Of a DNA stretch of 64,000 bases, positions 34,651-47,191 are shown one piece after another (position 1 is the stretch's first letter; each line of letters begins with the position of its first letter). The notes below the pieces were generated by a model. It did not search any database, was not told the origin of the DNA, and saw nothing but the letters and a program-made list of their open reading frames with translations. The translations under genes and the position numbers were made by a program. The stretch covers positions 63,523,253 through 63,587,252 of the forward strand of contig NC_087062.1 of the NCBI RefSeq assembly GCF_963678635.1. Direction: 5' to 3'. This stretch comes from Symsagittifera roscoffensis. Its lineage: Eukaryota > Xenacoelomorpha > Acoela > Convolutidae.

Positions 34651-35756
34651 TCAGCCTATACTTAAGTAATTTTTCTTATGTAAATATACTTGTATATTAG
34701 TATCAGAGAACATTACGCGTATGAGCGCGTACAGTTCCCGAGGATGCAGTCGTCCTCTGTTCGGATCGTACACTGGAAGCGAGAGCTCCTTCACTTCCCT
34801 TTCCCCAAGGAAGTCTCTCAACCTCGTCAAGGACAAGACTAGGTCTTCCGGGTCCACGTGCCGCTTCTCCGTCGCCCGTGTCACTAGGAAGCATAGGTAT
34901 TTTCCCGGTATCTGTGACGCCGCCGGAGGCAAGGCTGTTACGCCCCCTATTCCTCGTCTTTGCTTCCAAAGGAATTCTATGTTTTTATATTCTCTCTTAA
35001 AATCCGCTGCTAACGCTGTCCTAAAACTCATGTCTGCTGTGATTGCTATCGCACATGTTCTATTTGTGAGAATTAAATCGCTGTCTGTTAGTATTATGCT
35101 ATTTGAATATTCATTTGGTAAGTTAAAATATGACTCAACTACCCTCCCTATGTCCAGTTTCTTAGGGTCCTCGCCTGTTTCCGCTTCTAAATCTCCTGTC
35201 TCTCTTGCTACTCTTAATTTTTTTATAAAAAAACTTCAGTGTGGGTAAGTCCTACCCCCACTCCCCGGACAAAAATATCCATCGACGTCCCCGTCGATTG
35301 CATACCGGATATCAAGTTGAGGTTGGAAGCCGGAATGAGTAGTCGCCCTTCCTGGGCAGCCCAGGAGGGATCCTCTCGTTCGGTTTTCCTGTATTTCATG
35401 CTTCCACGATCTTCATCTTGAATCGTAACACTGCTCTCCTTTGGGTCCGACGTCATTTCGTTCAGCCATTCCAAGACACGTAAATTCGCCAAGTCTTGTT
35501 CAAATGACTGCTGTTGCTCGTCGTCTAGTTCTACCTCGGGCTTGGACCGGTCATCGACCCACTCCTCGTTGTGATCATCGATTAAATCAATGTCCTGTGA
35601 CACAGTTATTTCTTCTAGACCCACTACTTCTTCCCCTAACTTCTTTAGGTCTATCCTATCCACTACAAAATTGTCGCCGTAAGGGTTATATCTTTTTAAG
35701 AGTCTTGTCCTGTCATTCTGTCGTGTCTGTATCGTGAACGGAAGATCCGGTTCCAA
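34651..35756 (-). pseudogene. Element A macro-domain region (frameshifted)
   Basis: Two frames, 35223-35756 and 34651-about 35225, correspond to residues 80-439 of the intact copy-B ORF at 60100-61419. The first carries the acidic segment and the motif VRGVGVGLTHTE; a shift near 35225 separates it from the macro domain. Macro motifs are all readable: ALAADFKREY, GKYLCFLVTRATEK, LVLSLTRLRDFL and VYDPNRGRLHPRELYAL. Substitutions relative to copy B are mostly conservative (for example N to I, V to I), as expected if the ancestor was under selection. TAG near 35760 also cuts it from the upstream part. Confidence 0.65.
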
Positions 35757-36063
35757 GTTCTAGGGAACCTCCCTTTGTTCAAGGTTTTGCCAGTCCTCTT
35801 CTGTGTAGGGTAAAATTTCATCGTCTGCTTCAATCACCTCATTTGGATCCAGGTCCAGTGGTGTACTTTTTCCTTCGTTTTTTCCCTGGTGCCCTTCTCG
35901 TTGACCTCACAAGCAGGATCCATCTTTAGATAATCCCCCTCTTCCATGTCTGCAGGTATACACCAGTCTTCTGTCGATAGATTGGGTGGCTTAATGTTTT
36001 CTTAATGAGCGGCTCGGCCAGTACTCAGTCTATAGAAGCGTCCCTACTGGTGCACCTCCGTAA

Positions 36064-37012
36064 TCATGAAGGATCCCCTCCACTTTTTAGGAGCTTTTTC
36101 GTTCCTTTCGGTGGTATGACGTTCTGAAATACCCATACGTAGTCCCCTACCGAATAAGCTTTAGCACCAGCTGCTTTCTTGTCAAATTTTTTCCTGTGCT
36201 TTGCCGGTGCCTGCTGAGTATTTCGTCTACTTAAGTCGTTTAACGCCTGCTGACGTCTAATTACATCCCTTACATAGACCTGTGGTGACCTCATACTCTG
36301 GGTAGAAGAAAGTCAAGGGCAACGACTTCTCGTGCCCGGTTAGCATCATATGTGGACTAACTCCGGTGGTGGAATGTTGCGTGCTATTGTAAGCTCCCAT
36401 CACCTGTGGAAGATATCTTTCCCAATCGGTCATGTACCTGGAACAATATTCCCTCAGCGTCGACACTAACGTTCTATTTTGCCTTTCCACTAAGCCATTC
36501 GTCCGAGGATGGTATGTCGTGGACTGAGCCTGAGCCACCTGCGAACGTCGCATTAGCTCTTTTGTAAGTTCTCCCACGAAAGCTGTCCCGTTATCCGATT
36601 GAAACGTCATCGGAAAACCATGTCTCGCTATCCACGTATTGATCAGGTGGTCGCACGTCTCTTCCGCTGAGGCAGTTATGCAGGGCACGGCCTCTGCATA
36701 CTTCGTGAAGTGATCTATCATGACCAAGACTTGATTATAACCACTGTCTGTCAAGCATATCTTTTGGTGATCTATCTGCACCACCTCGTTGAATTCAGAC
36801 GACTCAATCGATTGAAAAGGAAATCGCAATTTCCGTGGATCCTTGACCTGTTGGCATGACAGGCATGCTGTTACCGACTTCTCGCATGCCTTTTCCATTC
36901 CAGGCCACTCAAAGCGCTTCAGGATCCTCTGATATACTTTGTCGATCCCCTGATGGCCCATCTGATCATGCGACCTGAATAAGAGTTCTGTCTGGTAGAG
37001 TTGTGCCAACAC
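36064..37012 (-). pseudogene. Element A integrase (broken)
   Basis: Frame 36257-37012 holds most of the integrase: a GHQG...CLSCQQ zinc-binding module, then the catalytic triad in VVQIDHQ, FQSDNGTAFVG and NGLVERQNR, and a C-terminal part at 36064-36294 (VGDYVWVFQNV). An in-frame TAG near 37035 separates it from upstream pol. Between the two frames (near 36290) some 25-30 nt are altered. After 36064 the frame is lost in an A-run, and a TAG at 36046-36044 is shared with element B. Confidence 0.75.
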
Positions 37013-37285
37013 TATCGCGTTATATTTGTACAGGACCTAGTCTTCTTCTCTTCTCTTACAATCCACAATCCCGTCCTGGTTCAAGAATAACCTTCCCTCT
37101 TTCTGCATAAAATACTGACGCAGAATGCGGTAACTAGTCTTCCTCGAGGTCTCCTTTGTCCGGATAACCATTTTCGATCCACTTTTTCAGGTTGCTAGTC
37201 ATGTGGTCATTTCTCTGCGCTCTAAGTAAATCCGAGAATCTGTTTCTCGCCGTCAAGTACGTCTCCATGACCCTCATCTGACATT

Positions 37286-38302
37286 TCAGCTCATTGTGTC
37301 TTCTTCCATCTTAACGCACCAAATCTTTGCCAATGGCTGTGTTTCCTGTTCGAATGGCTGAAGATCAGTCCTGACTACCTCTTTTTGTGGCAACAGACTC
37401 ATCGAAAGTTTCGATACCGCTATTGTTTCCAGATCATCCGCTGCGTTATCAAAGACTCTTTCACCTGGTATGAGGTAGCGATCACTGTCAGGGTCTTGAT
37501 ATACCTCTCTATCCAGATCCCTGGCTCTAGTTTGCACTAGTAGTGTGTGGATCGCTAGTTGTGACTGTTCCGATCCCGAGCTCGAGTTCCTCTCTGAGTA
37601 TGTGTCAATTCCTGAGTTTCGGTAATTGTCATCTGTTGAAGAGTCTGACACGGAGTCAGTTCTGTGTTTTCTTCGCATCCATCTAAACTCCCCGGACAAA
37701 ACTTTATTCTCCAGGTCCTGCTTCTCATCAGGAACCTTTTCAACTCCGTCAGACTCCCCGGACAAACTTCCTTGTCCCGGGTGTTGATCTTGTACTCGCC
37801 GACTCTCCTCACCGTTCGTCTCCCCGGACAAACAATCTTGCACCAGGTTTCGTTCAACCTTCTCACTTTCTTTGTACTGGTCCTCAAAGGTAACGGTTTT
37901 CTTTTGCGTATCATTCCCCTGTTCTTTCCAACCGTATGAAGTACTGGTTAAAACCTCGTGGGGTATTGAGGATAACAGTTGCTGAACTATTGTCCTACAA
38001 TCCCTCTCGTTTTCTTTGTGTTGTCGTCTGGGCGGCATGATCTTCACCTTCTCACTGACTGTCAGTGATGCCAGAGCTGCTGCCCACTCGGGGTCATCTC
38101 TGGTCACTTCTCTCTCTAACAATCCACCCAGCATCCGCATCACTTGCGGTATGACCTGCACCGTCTTATCCAATAATGAGAGGCTGTTAATGTTCATGCG
38201 AGAGAGTTCCTGCTGGACCAGGTTCGAGCGCAGCAACAGATCCAAGGGCACCGGGTCCTTCTTGGATAGGATCTTTATCTCGGCTGCTTTCTCTACCGGC
38301 AA
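37286..38302 (-). pseudogene. Element A region between RNase H and integrase
   Basis: 338 open codons matching the acidic linker of the copy-B polyprotein at about 57700-58700. It contains three copies of a short CLSGE or SLSGE-type block alternating with acidic/Gln-rich sequence, so it has internal repeats and is probably disordered. In this copy the 17-nt segment between two GAAAC repeats near 37415 is present; copy B lost it. Confidence 0.6.
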
Positions 38303-38341
38303 CTCAGGATGTCCTGGAATTGGATGTCCAGACTTGTCCAG

Positions 38342-39639
38342 TCATCTCGTTAAGGGAAGCGCTTCATAAGTTTCTCTGCCCAGAAACGAGAATCCCTCCT
38401 TTATTTCTGCCTGATTGGCTTGCTTCTGTTCCAATCTTTCATAGAACTCGGTTTTCTGGCTGAGGCTGTCAGCATTCTGGTGTTTTTCACGCATCCTGTG
38501 CTCGATTATCATGTGGTAGCCATCCAATGTTACTATCCACCTACCAATATAACTGTGATCCATCGAGTACGTCTTCAACCAGGACAGCGCCCTGTTTTCC
38601 ACGCGTAACTTAAAGGGAGCGCTCCCCAAGTATGCGCGGTACTTTTCCACAAATGTGACCACTGCAAACATTTCTGCTTTTGGTGCACCATATTTCATCC
38701 CAGTGTCACTTAACACCTTACTGCCATATGCAATGGGACGGAGAACGGTTCTCCCATTCCATTCCTGCTCTTGATGCAGTATTCCCGAGATGGCTACTAC
38801 TGATGCAGGCATACCTAGCACTGGCGGCATGCCTAGCACTGGTGCCTCGCACAGTTCCCGCTTTATGTTCTCAAAACCGTTTGAGCTTCATCGCTCCATT
38901 CGAACTTCTTCCCTTTGATGCGCATCAGCTTCTGCATTGGATACACCTTGTCTGCATATCCTTTTATGAACTCACGGTAATAGTTGGCAAACCCTAGGAA
39001 GCTCATGAGCTGCGTGTCCGTTCTGGGAGCCTTCCATGTCAACACAGCTTTTACTGCTTCCGGGTCCGGCCTCACACTATGCCTGTCCACCATTCTTTCT
39101 AGGTACTTGATCGAAACCCTAAGGATTTCACATTTCGATGGTTTGCATTTCAAGCCTGCTCTTTTCATGCATCCAAAGATCTCATCGAGCCAATCAATGT
39201 GATCTTCCAGGGTCGGTGTTGCTATGACTACGTCATCCACGTAATACATCACAAGATTTCCGTACTTCTTTGTCACTCTTGTCGAAGCCTGAGCCATCAG
39301 TCTTTGAAAAGTGGCCGCTGCGTTGCACAAGCCGAAGGGCATCCTCTTCCACTGGTACAACCCCAATTCACACGCGAATTTGGTCTTTTCCCTATCCTTC
39401 TTCCGCAGAGGCACCTGCCAGAAGGCATAGCCCAAATCCAATGTGGTGAAGAACTTGGCATCACCAAGTTTAGAGAGGCTCTCGTCTATTCGCGGTATCG
39501 GGTACGCATCTTTTATTGTCACCGCGTTCAAGTAGCGAAAGTCGCAACAAAATCTAAGCTGCCCCCTTTTTTTTGCCATTACTACCCCGCAAGCCCATGG
39601 CGACTTCGAGGGTTCTATCATGTCGTATTCGAGCAACAT
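38342..39639 (-). pseudogene. Element A reverse transcriptase and RNase H (broken)
   Basis: Frame 38863-39639 carries the RT palm: GGQLRFCCDFRYLN-like motif, TTLDLGYAFWQVPL, and MYYVDDVVIA with the catalytic Asp pair. Frame 38342-38839 carries RNase H, but the segment with the first catalytic Asp (TDAS in copy B) is replaced by a repeat of PVLGMP, so this RNase H would be inactive. A shift lies near 38850. Confidence 0.8.
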
Positions 39640-39667
39640 TTCTATTTCCGCTCGGCACGCTTCCGAT

Positions 39668-40297
39668 TTAATGTGGCGTCATTCGTCTTGCGCCTTCCCT
39701 ATGGGGAACGGCGCCTTCTTCAAGTTCAATTTCGTGTTCGACGAAGTTACAGCAACCGATATCCGCTTTATGTCTTGAAAATACATCCGCGTTCCGATTT
39801 AAAACCTCCCGAAGTGATTCAAAATGTCCCTCGCCTATTTTCCCTTTTAAATGTTCTATCTCTGGCGAAACCGGTTTGTCAGATTCTAGTTCATTTGACG
39901 AGGGGCGTTCCGGAAAGTTCGAGCAGCTCGATAAGCCGTCGTCCGTTTCGGACTTCAGTGAAAATAATTTACGAATAGGTTTTACTTCATTAATCTTTCT
40001 TAAAATTTTATTTTTATTGGCATGATAAGGACAGTCTTTTACACTATGTTTCTTAAACTTTTGTGTCTCCTCATAGTCGGTCCTCATCGGCAAAGCGTAA
40101 CCAAGTTTCTTTTCACGCTGGATTGAAACCGTGGTGTCCAGTGTGTTTAATAACACACTGACACACCGTTCGTTTCGAGTTACCGAGAAGCTCCGGCCTA
40201 AAATCACTGAACTTTGACTATTAGGATTTGGTACCAAACAAACCTGTTTACTATCACTTAACGAATTTAAATTCCTCATTCTTAAATTTTCCATCAC
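39668..40297 (-). pseudogene. Element A protease-RT linker (fragment)
   Basis: 209 codons corresponding to copy B at 55720-56340 (MRNLNSLSDSKQVCLVPN and on, ending in VPHREGARRMTPH, the conserved lead-in to RT). It is bounded by a shift at each end. Confidence 0.6.
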
Positions 40298-40374
40298 GGC
40301 CTGCCCCGGCTGTAGTTTTACTTTTCTATCTAAAAAAATTGGTTTCGTCTGTTAATATTCTATTAATTGGTTTT

Positions 40375-40782
40375 TTAACATACTTCCGATCCGGGTTTCT
40401 TTATTAGACCGTTGTTCAAGTCGATCATCTCGTCAAAATTCCTGAAAAAATCTCTGCCCAAGATGAATTGGTCGGCGTCGTCCAAATTCTCTACCACCAG
40501 GAAGCTCATCCAAAGATCCCGTCCTCCCATGTGGAGGACCGTTATTGGTGTTCTTCCGGCTACGTAAATCTCTCCTCGATTGGCTGCAGCCAATCGGAGA
40601 TTCGTCGGAATTATATCTTCCCTCGTGAAGCCCATTCTTTCCCAAGTCTTTATCGGCATCACACTGACTACCGCTCCTGTGTCCAGAAGCCCTGTGACTC
40701 CGATTTTATTTCCGTTGGTGTCGAGCAGATGTGCAGTCACATCTGCTTCGTATCCAATGTGTACTGCATCTTGCTCCATCAT
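40375..40782 (-). pseudogene. Element A aspartic protease (fragment)
   Basis: Contains VTGLLDTGAVVSVMP, with the DTGA active-site motif of retropepsins, and a downstream hydrophobic strand FILGRDFFR (the ILG motif). The frame ends after GLIKKPGSEVC where copy B continues. Confidence 0.75.
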
Positions 40783-40793
40783 GGCGTCATGGC

Positions 40794-43302
40794 CTATCCT
40801 GCGGACTTTGAGTTCTTCTTCACCCAGATAGCTGCCCTCGCGGCTGCCCTGTAATCAATCTTGAAGTCGTCCGCCGCAGTCACCGGTTCCGGTTCACATG
40901 TCTCCTCTGTTACCGCTTGCTTCTTCTTCGTTGCCTGCTCTTGCGGTTTTTCTTTCCTGCGCGCCTCCAACTCACTCAATAGGCGAGCCTTGCTGGCTTT
41001 CACACCCGATAGAGCTTCCTCATGTCTTGGATGCTTGATGTCTGCTACAGCACCCCAAAATTGCAGACAATACGATTTAAAAATACCTTCCAAGTTGCAA
41101 AAGAAACACCTCGGCCCAAGTTTTGCAACTACTCCTCTCATGAAACCTTCATGGTCGACTTCTGACGCATCTTCGTCCTCGAGGCTAAAGCCTAGTGCTT
41201 TCATGCCCTGTTTGTAAGATGGGCATGCTGACACATGATGGTCTGTCGAACTGCAATTTGCACAAGAGCGCCTCTTGTCCATATCATCCCTTGGTTTGTA
41301 CCAGTTGTTCCCTTGGTTTGCTGGTCCGTTGTTAAAAGTGCCGTAATTGTTCTTGTAATATCCAGATCTCGATGGAGGCTTCAACAAAAGATATTCTTTT
41401 AACTTGAGCCTCAACTCCTCATGTGTTGGCGCATTGGTTGATAGTGGTGTGTAATGTGTTGCTAACATTGTTCGAAGTTCATCATTCTTCACACCATCGA
41501 TGAATTTTGAGGCTACCGCCAGGTTCATCCTCCTGTTCGAATCGTCCGGTTGGCTACGCCTTCTAAGCATCTCCAAATCGTCTAGAAACTTGTCTATCGT
41601 CTCATCTTCTCGTTGCCTCCTTTTCTCGAAGCACATCATTGCTTGATGTCCCTGCAGCCCTGAGCCAAAACGATTTAACAAGATTTCAAAGATTTTCTCA
41701 GCAGTATCCCGCTGATACTGCTTTTTGGCTATTGTACAATTTAGGGCTGTCCCTTCCAAGTTACTGGTGAGCGCACTGCACTCTTGCCTTTCTGACAGGT
41801 CTTCTTCCTCAAAAAGCAGTTTCATCACCTCTATCCAGGTGTCAATGCAGCCGTCAGATTCGTTTTTATAGCAACTTGGTTTCTTAAAGACTCATCTGGA
41901 CTTTTCACTGCGTTCATTGGTTCTGGATAACCTCGTCAGGAATGTCTCCAAAGACCTGTTTAGGGGTTCAAAGGCTGTGGCCATTGCTGTGGCATCTCTT
42001 GAATGCCCCGCCTGAGTATCATCGCCCCCTGATAAGGGTTCTGTATTTGGTACATCCCTTCTATCCGAATCGCAGGGATTGTTTGTTCCTTGGCTCACAT
42101 GATTCAGCCCTGGGCTTACATGACTCCTCTTACTGGAATCACCTCTCCCCGTCGCATGTGTGCCTTGCGTCGGTCGCTCGTTTGAAGTCTGTCTATTGCC
42201 AGTTGAACTTCCTCTGAAGTTTGTGCCCCATGTTCTATTATCTCCTGTGGCATAGCCTGCTGAACTGCCCTTACCTCTAGTGGATCCATATGTCCTTCTC
42301 CTATTCTGTTGGTCCATGAAGTTTACCCTCGGCTCCCTGCTGGGACCTCCCGAGTTCGGTTCCCCTTCTCTTGTTCCACTCTTGCTGCCTAAAAGCCCGT
42401 CCAACCTGTCCATGATAGCCTGAGTTCGCCTCTCCATCATCGCATCTATCTTTGTGTCAAGAGTCCCAGAGTCCCAAGAGTCTGTTCATTTTGCTCTCCT
42501 ATACTGCCCACTAAATTGTTCAAGGCTTCTTCAATTGATGCTCCATTTTCTACCAGTGGCGTCACAAGTGGCGGTGTCACCCTGTCGATCCCAGGTAGCT
42601 TGGTGCTTGTCGATAATCGGGCTTGATTTTCAGCCTCGACGTCTTTTCATTATTCACCTCTGGATCCGCCGATGCTTTGCTTAGCCCTATGTTTCTACTC
42701 TCCCCATTTCGCACTTCCGAATTCGTCATACTCACAAAGTCTCTTGACTGGCCTGATGTGTTTGAGATTTTGCTTAAAGTCCTCACTCACCAAATTGGTC
42801 CATTGTACCAGTCCCTCTGTCGGTGTATGCTTCATTCTCCTGAGTCGAACTATTGAGGCTGACTTGAGATCCAAAGTCAGCCTGCTCTTCATCGTCCTCT
42901 TCTTCTTCCTGGGATTCACCTTCATCTCCTGTACCCACTACCAGGTGAATGGAAAGATGTTTCCGAAAGTGTTCTTCACTCTTTCTGAAAGAGATGAGGA
43001 CGTTGTTTGTTTCTCCGTCACGCCTGCTATCATGGTGTTGTGTGTGGGAGATCTTCTAGTTGCCACAATTTCAGTAGAGATGTCTGACAGTTCCGACATC
43101 TCCTCTCGGTCCAGTGTCCCGGTGGAAGTGGCAAAATCTTGGCCTTGTTCTACCGGAGTAGATTCAGTCGCCAGCCTTCTGTTTCCTCTCCCCTCCACTC
43201 CATGTATTTCCCGGTTCTCATTCATGGCCTGGTCCGGAGGACCTCCCCTTCTAGCATAGCTTTTCGCTCTTCTGAGGACTTTTGACTCCTGGTTTCAACC
43301 AT
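40794..43302 (-). pseudogene. Element A gag (broken)
   Basis: Starts at ATG 43302-43300 (MVETRSQ), the same start as copy B. Pieces at 42938-43225, 42577-42786, 41892-42440 and 40794-41828. The last has the capsid-like segment (FEILLNRFGSGLQGHQAM) and two CCHC knuckles: CANCSSTDHHVSAC intact, and CFFCNLEGIFKSYC, where the His is now Ile. Downstream about 500 nt present in copy B (54660-55170) are deleted. In this copy the MMERR...MDRLDGLL junction is in frame, showing that the two gag frames of copy B were one. Confidence 0.75.
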
Positions 43303-46300
43303 TCTGCCTGAAACCGTCTACCATTTGTCGGTCCGGGTTAGTTCATTGCACAAAAGGGTCGTTCATTGCTCTTCTCTGTTTCTCAGGTATGAATTTCCTG
43401 GAGCTATCACCTAGTTTAGGTATCCTTGACTTGTCTAGACTCATACTCAATTTACCACTTCTTACTACCTATACACTCAATTTGATTTCTAGAGTCCTTT
43501 TGATTTGATTACTGAAAATAATAACAAAACAAAATAAATTCGAAAAATTTCTATTAAATAGTGACCACGAATCCTTGTATGTTATCACGGTACAGCGTAT
43601 ATACAATTTATCCACAATAATCGATCATTAGTTGTAAGATGTGAAGCTAGCACAGTATGATGATATCAGTCTATTTAAAAGATAGTGCGTTCACTACCCA
43701 ATAAAGCATAAACACTATTGATTCAAAACCAAAACTGACAAAATATGTTTGAATATTTTCTATGAAAAACGTATGTGATTTGTACTTTTAGTCAGTCGCA
43801 GTACAATAGTCGAACTTGTATATAAAGAAAGAGCTTTCCCTGCTTGGTGCTGCACCAACAGACAAAACTTGAGGGCAGTAATTTTCTCAAGTGGGCGTCT
43901 ATTGCAGCCACCAAGTCCTGTGTTACCTTCGGTCTTCGGACTGCCCGAGCTACACCTACTAAAATCCTCAGGGCAATCACTTTTCTCGAAAACGTTTTGA
44001 ATTTCAGTCCACACTAATGAGTTATACACTCTTGTTCAATTTAGACTTAGTGGCGCGAATGTCCGAGTTTAGACCTGTTTTGTTTTGATTCTACTTCTTA
44101 CAAAAGGCAAGTTACCAGTGTAGTCACTGGTTCCCAACCTATCTCTTAATAACCTAATACTTTTAAATACTTTCTTTTCTGTTGTCTTCTTAAGTTTTGA
44201 CAAAATAATACCCCTCCGGATTGACAAAAATCGGCACCTCCGGATTGGCAAAATTGGGAGCCCTCCGGATTGACAAAAATCGGACCCCACCGGATTGGTA
44301 AAATTTCGACCCCTCTGGATTGGGACCCCTCCCGTTTTGTAAAAATTTAGACCCCTCCGGATTGGGACCCCTCTGGGTTTGTAAAGATGGCTTCTCAGAG
44401 GCTTTCTTAATTTCCAACCTATGCCCTTCCGGATACGTTCTCCGATGCTATTATGCTGTTTGAATCAACTAGGAAGGGTGTGTCGTCCTTTCCAAGACCC
44501 TTCCGGATTGTAGTTAAGCCTCTTATTCGACGATTCACCCTAACGGTGAAGGGTCTTACCGCTAGCCTAATTTCGGCTCGACTAAGGTTTTCTGGTGCAC
44601 TTAGCCTTCCCCTTTTTCATCTATAACAGCGTAAAATTGCCTTCTTCAATCGTTTCTACCCTTTGGTAGGGTGTAAGGGCTTTCCAAATTTTTTTTTTAT
44701 AAAACGTGAAGGGTCTACCTTCCCGAATTGGTGAATTTGCTAAAAACAATCCTAAAAAATTTGCACGCTTATTTGCACGATGTTTTTATTAGTAAGCTCA
44801 GCTAATTTTTGATCTAATGGTACTAAGATCAACTGGATCTGTTCAGTAGTTCCAAAGTTATTAACCAAAATGTCTTTTTTCTAAAGTGAAAAAATTTCTC
44901 TCTTATAGGTTCGCAAAACTTTTTTCGCAATTCTGTTCTATTCGACCTAAAATATATATTGATCCGAGCTCAAAAGGCCTATACTCTTCTAGTTCAATGC
45001 AAAAAACCCAATCTAAAACGCTCTAGCTGAAAAATTTAGCAAAAAACTATGCTATTTGGACCCCTCCGGATTGATGAATCCACTGAATCAAACACGTTAA
45101 GTTCGATTTCTGTGTATCCCGGAAGATTATCGGCAAACGGGTTTCAAAACCTGTCGATTCACTAGTGGACGTTGTCCGAACAACAATATTTACTGTCCCA
45201 ATTGAAAAGTTTCAAAAAATTTTCTTATTTTATAGCGTTTCGTTTTTTCAAAAATCACGAAAATTCGATTTTTGTTACCAAAATAGTTCCAACCACCTCT
45301 GAACTAAACTCAACCGCTTCTACCTATTACACTAGCGCAATTACGATGTAACACACTAATTTAGCGCTTTTTTCCGTTTCAAAAAATATCGATATCTCAA
45401 AAATCGCGATTTATGGGGGATCAAAATATCGCTATTTTGACCCTAAAAACCGGTCCTCTTACTGTGTTTTTCACTGAAAACGATATAAGAGTATTTTAAT
45501 ATAGGCTATATAAGTAATAATACTAATAATACTATACCCCTTCGGGTTTGTTCAATATCCGAGTTAAGGTTCTTAACTCGGAAATTCGCAGCCGGTGAAG
45601 GGTCACTAGAGTGTAGCACCGTCGAGCCCCCCACAGATTACTATCTTATTTTTTTGTACCAAAAGGGATACAAAACTTGTTAACGATACCCAACAGTCGA
45701 CTGTTGTTGTCGTTGAGCCCCCTCTTTTCACTCCTTGTACTGCTTGCCGGATCAGTCTTCTTCACTAATCCCGAGACCCCTCAGAATTGAGCGCAATTCA
45801 GCAGACCCTTCCGGATTAAGCGCAAATTAGCATTAACGTGCTTAAATACTCAAATAACCCTACAGTACAAGCCTCACAAACGGGCTACAAAAATGATCGT
45901 AACGATCCTGATTGATATAAATGCCTGTAACAACAATATATCTATCAACAACAAACGGGAGGGTCGGATCACATCTTGTCTGGCGGGATGATTTCTTCTG
46001 ATTTTATACTTTTTTTTGTTTTTGTTTTTTTTGGTGATTTTTCTTTGTTTTCTGGTTTTCTTGGGTACTGTACTCCTTTTTGATTGGTTTCTATATATTT
46101 TTAACTGTTTTTGATCACGGACCACTCAGGAAATGACGGGACCGCGATCCCCCCACCCTTCCTGGCTCGTGAATTTTCGGTCTTAACTATGTTAAAAAGC
46201 TATTCATTGGAATCCGGAAGGCTTCCGCATTCCGAACTACACTTCTGCCCCGGCGGTTAGGGCCTTTTAAGGGCGTTATTATGAGCAACCGCTCGGCGCG

Positions 46301-46347
46301 GAGTTCTCGTTAACGGTTCTGCCGGTCTTGATGTTAAAAAAGAATAA
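43303..46347 (-). other. 5' leader of element A with TCCGGA-motif array
   Basis: About 3 kb between primer site and gag, largely collinear with the leader of element B in inverted orientation. It contains a dense array of (G/C)ACCCCTCCGGATTG-like units at 44206-44370 and many scattered copies of CCTTCCGGATT and CCCTCCGGATT. A candidate splice donor (minus strand TAG then GTGATAGCTC) is at 43410. No ORF with a homologue in element B is seen. Confidence 0.6.
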
Positions 46348-46362
46348 CACCTATGAGCGCCA
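46348..46362 (-). promoter_or_regulatory. Candidate primer-binding site, element A
   Basis: The minus strand reads TGGCGCTCATAGGTG starting 13 nt inside the 5' LTR end. TGG is the complement of a tRNA CCA end. Element B has the same site with two differences. Confidence 0.45.
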
Positions 46363-46374
46363 TAAAAACATCTA

Positions 46375-47191
46375 TGTAACATTCGCCCGGAAGTACATAT
46401 CGACGAAAAATAAAGCTAAGCTATAAAAGGACTGGCCAGCGTCTAAACTAAGCTCTACATGCTTTTCACCGTCTCTACCAAAGCCAGATCTTTTGGTGGT
46501 CTTTCTAACATCGGGTCGACAAAAACGTTACTGCTTTCAACTTCGGTCAAAACACTCAAATTAACTTGTTTAGATGCAAAATTAGTGAGCTCATGGCTGG
46601 GTCTCAGTATCCCCAGACCACGAGGTCACTCCTAAAAACAGGGCTACTACTACTTGTTATATTATCATTCAGATGTTAAATCAATTCAATTCAGGACATA
46701 ATAGGGAAGCTAAAAGTTTATATAAAATGATTTCAGTTCGAGTCCCGAGACCCCTCCGGATTCCTGAATCCGGTCAAATAACTCCCTTATCTCCTCTGCG
46801 GAAGGCTGTCTTCTACCCTTCACCGTTGTTGTGAATGGCCTTGCAACGATTGTAGCGACACAATCGTTGCAACTCGGAGCGGTCTCTGCTAACACTCTGT
46901 CGTATCTTTGTTTTTTTCTCTCAATTATCGTTGTTGTCGCCGTTTCAACTATTGTTGTTGTCCTAATTCTAGATTTCTTCCAAAATGGCCGTTTTTCACG
47001 TTTCTCAGAAATATGACGTCATCTTTCGAAATTTTAAATTTTTGAAATACCAGAATATTCTAGCCTTCACAGTTTGACTAATCTTTCCAATAACACTGTT
47101 AATCCTTCAAAACTGCTAAATCGGAAGGTTAGCGGCTAATAATTCGAAATTGCCGAATCCGCATTTTCGCCCATTCTGGTCGAATGTCACA
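46375..47191 (-). repeat. 5' LTR of element A
   Basis: 817 bp, ends TGTAACATTCG and CGAATGTCACA (plus strand). It lacks about 90 bp present in the other LTRs near the ACTACTACTT stretch. TATATAA occurs on the minus strand near 46725 and may be a promoter TATA box. Confidence 0.88.
46841..46872. promoter_or_regulatory. LTR hairpin, 12-bp stem (element A, 5' LTR)
   Basis: TTGCAACGATTG pairs with CAATCGTTGCAA, loop TAGCGACA. Identical stem to the 3' LTR. Confidence 0.75.

Larger units (their letters stand above)
24554..47191 (-). mobile_element. Giant Ty3/gypsy-type LTR element A (complete, decayed)
   Basis: It is flanked by two related LTRs (24554-25732 and 46375-47191) and transcribed on the minus strand. 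Order: 5' LTR, primer site, 3-kb leader, gag, protease, RT, RNase H, integrase, macro-domain region, very long third ORF with SGNH domain, purine tract, 3' LTR. Total about 22.6 kb, far longer than the usual 5-8 kb for the class. All ORFs contain stops, shifts or deletions. No clean target-site duplication: flanks TTATG (left) and CATGA (right) do not match, as expected for an old insertion. Confidence 0.88.
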
